DNA from: Defluviicoccus sp.
Lineage (GTDB): Bacteria > Pseudomonadota > Alphaproteobacteria > MPNO01
Length of the DNA stretch: 43,015 nt
Assembly: GCA_028821395.1 (NCBI GenBank)
Contig: JAPPGP010000089.1
Span: 1 to 43,015 of the forward strand
Direction of reading: 5' to 3'
Shown piece by piece: positions 7,044-13,865 of the stretch; within the stretch, counting starts at the first letter, position 1; each line of letters starts with the position of its first letter. The notes below the pieces were generated by a model. It was not told the origin of the DNA and searched no databases. It was given only the letters and a program-made list of their open reading frames with translations. The translations under genes and the position numbers were made by a program.

Positions 7044-8346
7044 ACGGACCCGCCGGCCCGAAGACGCGCTCGAAGATCGTGTCGACATGGGCGAGGTGGT
7101 GGTCGAGGTCGAACAGCGCCGCCAGCGCGTCGCCCGACAAGTGCCGGGTTACCTCCCCGTCCGCCTGGAGCAGCGCCAGGAAGTCGCCGCCCTCTTCCCA
7201 GACCCGCATCGCGCTCCGCTGGACGGCGGCGTAGGCGTCCTCGCGCGACATCCCGGCCTCGGCGAGCGCCAGCAGCACCCGCTGCGAGTGGATCAGCCCG
7301 CCGAGTGCTTCCAGGTTCGCGCGCATCCGTTCGGGATAGACCACCAGCCGGTCGACCACGCCGGCGAGCCTGGCCAGCGCGAAGTCGAGCGTCACCGTCG
7401 CGTCGGGCGCGATCATGCGTTCCACCGAGGAATGCGAAATGTCGCGCTCGTGCCACAGCACGACGTTCTCCAGCGCCGGCGCGACATGCGAGCGCACGAT
7501 GCGGGCGAGCCCCGTCAGATTCTCGGTCAGCACCGGGTTGCGCTTGTGCGGCATCGCGGACGAGCCCTTCTGGCCGGGCGCAAAATACTCCTCGGCCTCG
7601 CGTAGCTCGGTGCGCTGGAGATGGCGGATCTCGGTCGCCAGGCGCTCGACCGCGCTGGCCACCAGCCCGAGGGCCGCGAAGAACGCCGCGTGCCGGTCGC
7701 GCGGGACGATCTGGGTGGAGACCGGCTCGACGGCGAGACCGAGCTTCGCGGCCACATGCGCCTCGACGCGCGGATCGATATTGGCGAACGTCCCGACCGC
7801 GCCCGAGATCGCGCAGGTGGCGACCTCGGCCCGCGCGGTGGCGAGGCGGGCGCGGTTGCGCGCGAACTCGGCGTAGTGCCCGGCGAGCTTGAGCCCGAAG
7901 GTGGTGGGCTCGGCGTGGATTCCGTGGCTGCGCCCGATGCAGGGGGTGAGCCGGTGCTCGCGGGCGCGGCGTTCGAGCGCCGCCATCACCGCCGCGATCC
8001 CGCCATCCAGCAAATCGGCGGCGCGGGTGAGCTGCACCGCGAGACAGGTATCCAGCACGTCGGACGAGGTCATGCCGCGATGGACGAAGCGTGCCTCGGG
8101 GCCGACATGCTCGGCGAGGTTGGTGAGGAAGGCGATCACGTCGTGGCGGGTTTCGCGCTCGATCTCCTCGATGCGTTCGACCTCGAAGGCGCCGCGCTCC
8201 CGGACGGCCCGCGCGGCGGTCTCGGGGATCAGCCCGAGCGCCGCCTGCGCGTCGCACGCATGCGCCTCGATCTCGAGCCAGATGCGGAACCTGGTCTCGG
8301 GCGCCCAGAGCGACGCCATCTCGTCTCGCGAATAGCGCGGAATCAT
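7030..8346 (-). CDS. purB: Adenylosuccinate lyase
   Basis: A 438-residue adenylosuccinate lyase of the fumarase/aspartase superfamily. It performs two fumarate-releasing steps in purine synthesis (SAICAR to AICAR and adenylosuccinate to AMP) in the cytoplasm. The superfamily signature GSSAMPHKRNP begins at residue 261, with the catalytic serine there. The general acid-base His141 lies in GRSHGIHAEP, and TSSDVLDT is at about residue 93. Length and start (MIPRYSR) are usual for alphaproteobacterial PurB. No other purine genes are adjacent. Confidence 0.95.
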   Translation of the reverse strand: MIPRYSRDEMASLWAPETRFRIWLEIEAHACDAQAALGLIPETAARAVRERGAFEVERIEEIERETRHDVIAFLTNLAEHVGPEARFVHRGMTSSDVLDTCLAVQLTRAADLLDGGIAAVMAALERRAREHRLTPCIGRSHGIHAEPTTFGLKLAGHYAEFARNRARLATARAEVATCAISGAVGTFANIDPRVEAHVAAKLGLAVEPVSTQIVPRDRHAAFFAALGLVASAVERLATEIRHLQRTELREAEEYFAPGQKGSSAMPHKRNPVLTENLTGLARIVRSHVAPALENVVLWHERDISHSSVERMIAPDATVTLDFALARLAGVVDRLVVYPERMRANLEALGGLIHSQRVLLALAEAGMSREDAYAAVQRSAMRVWEEGGDFLALLQADGEVTRHLSGDALAALFDLDHHLAHVDTIFERVFGPAGPFSPA

Positions 8347-8418
8347 CCGGCCCCTGCCCCGATCTGCCGCCCGGGGTTTAGCAGATGAGGCGGGCGAGCG
8401 GAACGCGGCGAACTCGCC

Positions 8419-9627
8419 TCACCTGGCGGCGCGGACCACCAGCAGGTAGATCGGGACCGGGCACAGCGAGGCGATGCCGATGGCGACCGTCATCGGCTGC
8501 TGGGTGCCGTCGGCGAAATGCCCGATCGCCAGCCCGGTCGCCGCGCTCAGCGTGAGCTGCACGAAGCCCAGCACCGAGGAGGCCGCGCCCGCGATATCGG
8601 GGAAGACCGACATCGCCGCGGCCTGGCCGGCGGGAACGATGAAGCTGAACGCGAACATGAAACCCGCCATCGGCAGGACGATCGCCCACGCGGTGTCCAC
8701 CCGGGCGAGGCCGAGGGCGGCCATGACGGCGCCGGAGCAGGCCATCATCGCCCCGCCGGTCACGATCATGCCGTGGATCGACCGGCGGCCCACCAGCCGC
8801 GCCGACAGCAGGCTGCCGGCCACGAAGACCAGCATGCAGCCGGCGAAGAGATAGCCGTAGGTCTCGACCGGGACGCCGACATGGTTGATCAGGCTGGTCG
8901 CGGACGCGGCGAGGAAGGCGAACAGCCCGCAGAAACAGGCGCTCAGCATCAGCATGTAGCCGACGAAGACGCGGCTTCCCACGAGCCGCGAATAGGTGCG
9001 GACCAGCGGGCCGGGGCGGAGCGCATCCAGCCGGCGCGCGGGAAGCGTTTCGTCCAGCGCGCGCCACGCCACGGCGAGCGCCAGAAGGCCGTATGCCGCG
9101 AGAAACCAGTAGACCGCGCGCCAGCCCAGCGAGACCGTGAGATGCGCGCCGAGGACGGGACCGACCACCGGCGCGAAACCGTACAGCATCATCACATAGG
9201 CGAGCATCTTCGCCGCCTCTTCGCGGTCGAACAGGTCGCGCACGATGGCGCGCGCCAGCACCGAGGCCGCGCAGGCCGCGAGCCCCTGGACGAAGCGGAG
9301 CGCGATAAAGGATTCGTAGGACGCGGACAGCGCGCAGCCGGCGACCGCGGCCACGAACACGCAGAAGGCGGCGAGCAGGACCGGACGCCGGCCGAAGCGG
9401 TCGGAGACTGGGCCGTAGAACAGCTGGCCGGTGGCGATGCCGGCCATGAAGATGCTGAGGCTGAGCTGGATCGCGCCGTCGGAGACGCCGAAATCCGCCG
9501 CCGCGAGCGGCATCGACGGCAGGGTCGAGTCCACCGACAGCGGCAGCGAGGCCATCAACAGGCTGAGCAGCAGCGCGGTGGCGACGAAGCCGAGCCGGTG
9601 GCTCGCGCTCTCCGCGGGACCGCTCAC
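8419..9627 (-). CDS. MFS drug/metabolite exporter, Bcr/CflA type
   Basis: A 402-residue 12-segment major facilitator transporter of the Bcr/CflA subgroup (14-residue N-terminal tail, then segment 1). The MFS motif between segments 2 and 3 is present as GPVSDRFGRRPVLL. The proline/glycine-rich segment 5 motif YGFAPVVGPVLGAHL matches drug/H+ antiporters. It is expected to expel a small hydrophobic or aromatic compound across the inner membrane. Its start ATG overlaps the marR stop by 4 nt (ATGA), so the regulator and pump are one transcript. They are divergent from the catabolic run at 10208, suggesting a shared inducer. Confidence 0.88.
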   Translation of the reverse strand: MSGPAESASHRLGFVATALLLSLLMASLPLSVDSTLPSMPLAAADFGVSDGAIQLSLSIFMAGIATGQLFYGPVSDRFGRRPVLLAAFCVFVAAVAGCALSASYESFIALRFVQGLAACAASVLARAIVRDLFDREEAAKMLAYVMMLYGFAPVVGPVLGAHLTVSLGWRAVYWFLAAYGLLALAVAWRALDETLPARRLDALRPGPLVRTYSRLVGSRVFVGYMLMLSACFCGLFAFLAASATSLINHVGVPVETYGYLFAGCMLVFVAGSLLSARLVGRRSIHGMIVTGGAMMACSGAVMAALGLARVDTAWAIVLPMAGFMFAFSFIVPAGQAAAMSVFPDIAGAASSVLGFVQLTLSAATGLAIGHFADGTQQPMTVAIGIASLCPVPIYLLVVRAAR

Positions 9628-10082
9628 GCGGCGGTCTCGCGGTCCGCCGTCATGTTGCCGCGCAAGCCCCGCAGCAGGCGCTTGAGCTCCGCCTGTTCGG
9701 ACTCCGATAGCCCGGCGATGCCCTGGCGGTTGATCGCCGCGACCTCCGGCATCACCAGGTCGTAGATGCGCCGTCCCTCCGGGGTGAGGAAGACGTTGAT
9801 CTTGCGCCCGTCATGCTCGTTGTGGATGCGCTTGACCAGGCCGCGCGCCTCCAGCCGGCTGATCGCGGCCGCCGTGGTGGGACCTTTCATCCGCACCCGT
9901 TCGGAGAGCTGGCGCTGAGTCAGCCCGTCCTCCTCCCACAGCGCGCGCAGGAAGGGCCACAGGCCGAAGGTCACGCCGTGCCGGGCGATCCGTTTGGAAA
10001 ACCGCGCGGTGAACGCCCTGGTGGTGTCCCACAGCAGGAAGCCGACGGTCTCTTCGGGGGCAAAATGGTCGTCGGGCGGCAT
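9624..10082 (-). CDS. MarR family transcriptional regulator
   Basis: A 152-residue MarR-type winged-helix repressor. The recognition-helix region is LTQRQLSERVRMKGPTTAA and the wing is RIHNEHDGRKINVFLTPEG. The start MPPDDHF (ATG 10082) gives normal length. It is co-transcribed with the exporter and divergent from the hydratase/lyase-like gene. MarR proteins beside hydroxycinnamoyl-CoA lyase genes (FerC, CouR) are known to sense hydroxycinnamoyl-CoA thioesters, so an aromatic acyl-CoA ligand is a reasonable inference. A perfect 6-bp dyad in the divergent promoter (10155-10170) is the probable operator. Confidence 0.9.
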   Translation of the reverse strand: MPPDDHFAPEETVGFLLWDTTRAFTARFSKRIARHGVTFGLWPFLRALWEEDGLTQRQLSERVRMKGPTTAAAISRLEARGLVKRIHNEHDGRKINVFLTPEGRRIYDLVMPEVAAINRQGIAGLSESEQAELKRLLRGLRGNMTADRETAA

Positions 10083-10134
10083 GGCGGCTAAGATTGTGTT
10101 TCGCGGCGCGTGAGAAACCGGCCCGGCGGTCGGA

Positions 10135-10170
10135 TTGACAGCCGATCGGGCGGTCGTTAGGTGACTAACG
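10135..10170 (+). promoter_or_regulatory. Divergent promoter with MarR-type operator
   Basis: A consensus -35 box TTGACA is at 10135-10140. About 17 bases downstream, the expected -10 position (TAGGTG, 10158-10163, a poor match) falls inside the perfect dyad CGTTAG-GTGA-CTAACG (10155-10170). A repressor bound there would block RNA polymerase. The dyad size and position fit a MarR-family site serving both the + strand catabolic run and the marR-exporter run. The binding protein is inferred from location. Confidence 0.62.
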
Positions 10171-10207
10171 AATATACCGCAAAGCGGCGCGGACCGGGGG
10201 GAACGGG

Positions 10208-11026
10208 ATGGCATACCGAACGATACGCGTCGATGTCGACGACGGGGTGGCGACGCTCACGCTCAATCGGCCGGAAAAGAAGAACGCCATGAACCCGCTT
10301 CTCCACGACGAGGTGACGGACGCGCTGGAAGCGCTGCGCTACGACGAGGGCGCGCTTGTGTTGGTGATCACCGGGGCGGGGGACGCCTTCTCCGCCGGCA
10401 TGGACCTGAAGGAGTTCTTCATCGAGCTCAAGGACAAGCCCGACGAGTACGACCGGGTGACCCGGGTGTCGGTCGAGTGGCGCGGCCGGACGATCCGCCA
10501 TTTCCCGAAGCCCACCATCGCCATGGTCAACGGGCATTGCTATGGCGGGGCGTTCACCATCGTCGAGGCCTGCGACCTCGCGGTCGCCGCCGACGAGGCG
10601 CGGTTCGCGCTGAGCGAGATCAATTTCAAGATGTTTCCCGGCGGCAGCGTTTCCAAGTCGATGGGCAACCTTTTGCGCCCGCGCGACTATCTCTGGTACG
10701 CGATGACCGGCCGGCCCTTCGACGGCAAGACGGCCGCCGAGATCGGCTTCGTGAACTTCTCGGTGCCGCTGGCCGAGCTGGCCGAGACGGTGATGGGCGC
10801 CGCCCGCGACATCGCCGCCAAGGACCCGTCCGCCCTGCGCGCGACCAAGGAAGCCTACCGGCACTCGCTCGACATGGATTGGGACACGGCGATGAACTAC
10901 GCATCGGCGATGGAGGCGCAGCACACGCGGCGCCAGGACGACTCCTTCCGCAAGGAGGGGATCGGCGATTTTCTGGACAAGAAATACCGTCCGGGGCTCG
11001 GCGGGCACGAGCAGGTGAAGTCGTGA
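10208..11026 (+). CDS. Crotonase-fold protein, p-hydroxycinnamoyl-CoA hydratase/lyase-like
   Basis: A 272-residue crotonase-superfamily enzyme, closest in pattern to feruloyl/p-coumaroyl-CoA hydratase/lyase (HCHL, which yields an aldehyde plus acetyl-CoA). Shared landmarks are LNRPEKKNAM, FSAGMDLKEF, VNGHCYGGAF, ALSEIN with the catalytic-type Glu137, VSKSM and the C-terminal KKYRPGL. From memory of the Pseudomonas enzyme, Ser123, Tyr75 and Tyr239 correspond here to Thr117, Phe70 and Ser233, while Glu143 is kept. The tyrosines contact the phenol ring hydroxyl in that enzyme, so the natural substrate may not be a 4-hydroxycinnamoyl-CoA. It is the first gene of the seven-gene run, with a good promoter. 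No acyl-CoA ligase is in the window. Confidence 0.78.
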   Translation: MAYRTIRVDVDDGVATLTLNRPEKKNAMNPLLHDEVTDALEALRYDEGALVLVITGAGDAFSAGMDLKEFFIELKDKPDEYDRVTRVSVEWRGRTIRHFPKPTIAMVNGHCYGGAFTIVEACDLAVAADEARFALSEINFKMFPGGSVSKSMGNLLRPRDYLWYAMTGRPFDGKTAAEIGFVNFSVPLAELAETVMGAARDIAAKDPSALRATKEAYRHSLDMDWDTAMNYASAMEAQHTRRQDDSFRKEGIGDFLDKKYRPGLGGHEQVKS

Positions 11027-11063
11027 CCGGGCGTTGCGCCGGTCCGCGTTGGGGAGGGATGTG

Positions 11064-11849
11064 ATGGCATCGTGCAGCGAGAGCACAATCGACTACAAGG
11101 GCGGCAAGGTCTTCCTGCGCCGTGGCGGCAGCGGCCGGACGCTCCTGTTCCTGCACGGCGCCGGCGGCATTCCGGGCTGGCTGCCCTATCTCGACCGCCT
11201 GTCCGACCGCTTCGACGTGGTTGCGCCCGACCACCCGACCTTCGGGCAGTCGGACGAGCCGGGCTGGGTCGAGAAGGTCGACGACCTCGCCTATTTCTAT
11301 CTCGACTTCATCAAGCAGCACGGGCTCGAGAAGGTGCATCTCGTCGGCCAGTCGCTGGGCGGCTGGATCGCGCTCGAGCTCGCGGTGCGCTCGACCCAAA
11401 GCCTCGCCTCGCTGACCCTGGTGGGGTCCGCCGGGATCCGCATCAAGGGCGAGCCGGCCGCGGACCTGTTCATCATGGACGACGAGGAGCTCGCCCGCGC
11501 GTTGTTCAAGTCGGACGCCTTGGCCAACCAGATGCTGGCGATGGAGCCGACCGAGGAGCAGCAGGACATCATCATCAAGAACAAGGTCGCCACCGCCCGC
11601 CTCGCCTGGCAGCCGCGGCTGTTCAACCCGGCGCTGCGCAAGTGGCTGCACCGGATCGACGTGCCGACGCATGTGATCTGGGGCGATGCCGACCGCATCA
11701 TCCCGCCCTGCTATGCCGGCGAATTCGGCAAGCTGATCGCCGGCGCGGAGGTGACCATGGTGGAGGATTGCGGACATCTGCCCAATATCGAGCAGACGGA
11801 TGCGTTCATCGACGCGGTGACGGGTTTCTGCGACCGGCACGCCGCCTGA
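11064..11849 (+). CDS. Alpha/beta hydrolase
   Basis: A 261-residue alpha/beta-fold hydrolase. The oxyanion region is FLHGAGG (residues 29-35), the nucleophile Ser97 lies in GQSLGG, Asp210 in GDADRI and His238 in CGHLP, so the catalytic triad is complete. Its size and layout resemble carbon-carbon bond hydrolases of meta-cleavage pathways as well as simple esterases; which one cannot be told from sequence alone. ATG 11064 was chosen for the GGAGG at 11053-11057. It follows the crotonase gene by 37 nt and precedes the luciferase-like gene by 28 nt. Confidence 0.85.
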   Translation: MASCSESTIDYKGGKVFLRRGGSGRTLLFLHGAGGIPGWLPYLDRLSDRFDVVAPDHPTFGQSDEPGWVEKVDDLAYFYLDFIKQHGLEKVHLVGQSLGGWIALELAVRSTQSLASLTLVGSAGIRIKGEPAADLFIMDDEELARALFKSDALANQMLAMEPTEEQQDIIIKNKVATARLAWQPRLFNPALRKWLHRIDVPTHVIWGDADRIIPPCYAGEFGKLIAGAEVTMVEDCGHLPNIEQTDAFIDAVTGFCDRHAA

Positions 11850-11877
11850 CCGCGGCGGCCGCGAAGGAGCACGCGGC

Positions 11878-13065
11878 ATGAAGATCACGATGTTCCACCT
11901 GATGCCCTACGCGCATATGGACATGGCGCTGAGGGCAAAGCACAAATCCGCCTGGGTCACCTATCCCAACTCGGACTTCGATCCGAAGAAGGGTGCTGCG
12001 CTCTACAACCGCTATCTCGACGAGCTGGAGCTCGCCGCCGAGCTCGGCTTCGATGCGGTCAGCGTCAACGAGCACCACCAGAACGCCTACGGGCTGATGC
12101 CCTCGCCGGTGGTGATGGCGGCGGCGCTGGCCCGGCGCACGGAGCGTTGCAAGATCGCCATCCTGGGAAACGCCTTCGCGCTCCGCGAACACCCGCTGAC
12201 GCTCGCCGAGGAGCACGCGATGCTCGACTGCATCTCCGGCGGGCGGCTGATCACCGGCTTCGTCCGCGGCATCGGCGCGGAGTTCTGGTCGCTCGCGGCC
12301 AACCCGACCACCTCGCACGAGCGCCATGTCGAGGCGCACGACCTGATCGTCCGCGCCTGGACCGAGCCCGGTCCCTTCGCCTTCGAAGGCAAGCATTTCC
12401 ACTTCGAATACGTCAATGTCTGGCCGCGCCCCTATCAGCGGCCGCACCCGCCGATCTGGTGCCCGTCGCTGGGCTCGACCGAGACCATCGAATGGGCCGC
12501 CCATCCCGACCGGCGCTACGTGTATTTGCAGAACTACAGCCCGTTCGAGTCGGTGAGCCGGTTCCTCAACTTCTACCGCGAGACCTGCGAGACGGAGTAC
12601 GGCTATGCCGCCTCCTCGGAGCAGCTCGGCTGGACCGCCCCGGTCTACGTCGCCGACACCGACGCCCGGGCCGTCGCCGAAGCGAAGGAGCATATCGAGG
12701 CGCTGTTCAACCGGTTCCTCGCGCTCCCCTTCGAGATCCTGTTCCCGCCCGGCTATCTCGGGATGAGCTCCTACAAGCGGGTGCGCCAGCACAAGCGCTC
12801 GATCGCGGGCGACCAGACGCTGGAGAAGATGATGGAGCTCGGCATCGTCATCGTCGGCAGCCCCGACACGGTGCGCCGGCGCATCCTCCGCTGCCACCGC
12901 GAGCTCGGCTTCGCCAATTTCATCGCGCTCTTGCATTTCGGCACATTGCCGGCGGACCTCACGGAGCGGAACATCCGCCTGTTCGCGAGCGAGGTCATGC
13001 CGGCACTCCAGCCGGTCGGCGACGAGGCCTATCGCGGGTTCGAGCGCGCCGCGGCGGCGGAATAG
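11878..13065 (+). CDS. LLM-class flavin-dependent monooxygenase
   Basis: A 395-residue bacterial luciferase-like (LLM) TIM-barrel oxidoreductase. Family features include the N-terminal strand MKITMFHLMPY, FDAVSVNEHHQ near residue 60, ALREHPLTLAEE, the GRLITGFVRG segment and the C-terminal GSPDTVRRRI. Such enzymes use reduced FMN and oxygen to oxygenate aldehydes, ketones, heterocycles or sulfur compounds. A separate flavin reductase is usually needed and none is visible in this run. The ribosome site GAAGGAG lies about 10 nt before ATG 11878. The SDR gene starts 8 nt after its stop, so they are closely coupled. The substrate is unknown. Confidence 0.87.
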   Translation: MKITMFHLMPYAHMDMALRAKHKSAWVTYPNSDFDPKKGAALYNRYLDELELAAELGFDAVSVNEHHQNAYGLMPSPVVMAAALARRTERCKIAILGNAFALREHPLTLAEEHAMLDCISGGRLITGFVRGIGAEFWSLAANPTTSHERHVEAHDLIVRAWTEPGPFAFEGKHFHFEYVNVWPRPYQRPHPPIWCPSLGSTETIEWAAHPDRRYVYLQNYSPFESVSRFLNFYRETCETEYGYAASSEQLGWTAPVYVADTDARAVAEAKEHIEALFNRFLALPFEILFPPGYLGMSSYKRVRQHKRSIAGDQTLEKMMELGIVIVGSPDTVRRRILRCHRELGFANFIALLHFGTLPADLTERNIRLFASEVMPALQPVGDEAYRGFERAAAAE

Positions 13066-13073
13066 GACGGGAC

Positions 13074-13835
13074 ATGCTGGACAAGCTCAAATTCGAGGGG
13101 CGCCCGGTAATCGTTACCGGTGCCGGGTCGGGGATCGGCCAGGCCTGCTGCGAAGTGCTGGCCGAGCTCGGCGCGACCGTGATCCTGGTCGGCAAGACGA
13201 TGGAAAAGCTGAAGGAGACCGAGGCGCTGATCGTGGGCGCGGCTTGCGAGTCCTACGAGGTCGACGTGTCGGTGGAGGCCGAGATCGAGGCGCTGCGGGA
13301 AACCCTTGCCGGCCGGCACGAGCACATCAAGGCGGTGATCAACAACGCCGGCACCAACTTCGTGAAGAAGATCACCGAGCTGGAGACCGGCGACTGGAAC
13401 CGGATCATCGCCACCGATCTGTCGAGCGTGTTCTACATGTGCCGCGCCTTCATCCCGATGATGCGTGGCGCGCCGGGCGGCGGGTCGATCGTCAACGTGG
13501 CCTCGACCTTCGGGCTGATCGGCCATCCGGAAATGCCGGTCTATTGCGCGGCCAAGGGCGGGATGGTCTCGCTCACCCGCCAGCTCGCGGTCGATTACGG
13601 AACCGACAACATCCGCGTCAATTCGCTCTGCCCGGGGGCTACGCTGTCGCCCCGGGTCAAGCATTACATCGATTCCGGCATGGTCGACGGCAAGGCGGTC
13701 GAGGAGCTCGCCCTGCTCAAGCGGCTCGCCACCTGCGACGAGGTGGCGAACGCCGCCATCTTCCTCGCCTCCGACGCCGCGTCCTACGTCCACGGCACGG
13801 CGCTGGTCGTCGACGGCGGACAGACGGTGCACTAG
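13074..13835 (+). CDS. Short-chain dehydrogenase/reductase
   Basis: A 253-residue classical SDR. The nucleotide-binding TGAGSGIG is at residues 15-22 and NNAG at 90-93. The catalytic Ser144 (NVAST) with the YCAAK motif (Tyr157, Lys161) completes the active site, and GGQTVH forms the usual C terminus. The acidic residue that normally follows strand 2 is replaced by VGKT, which hints at NADP preference, though weakly. It should oxidise or reduce a hydroxyl/keto group on the pathway intermediate. ATG 13074 is 8 nt after the LLM stop. Confidence 0.88.
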   Translation: MLDKLKFEGRPVIVTGAGSGIGQACCEVLAELGATVILVGKTMEKLKETEALIVGAACESYEVDVSVEAEIEALRETLAGRHEHIKAVINNAGTNFVKKITELETGDWNRIIATDLSSVFYMCRAFIPMMRGAPGGGSIVNVASTFGLIGHPEMPVYCAAKGGMVSLTRQLAVDYGTDNIRVNSLCPGATLSPRVKHYIDSGMVDGKAVEELALLKRLATCDEVANAAIFLASDAASYVHGTALVVDGGQTVH

Positions 13836-13865
13836 TCTGGACGCGAAATCGCTTGGGAGGCGGCA

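Noticed and set aside
8393..8418. GGCGAG/CTCGCC hairpin just after the exporter stop
   Set aside because: It is a six-bp stem with a 14-nt loop and no T-tract; such stems are frequent by chance at this GC content.
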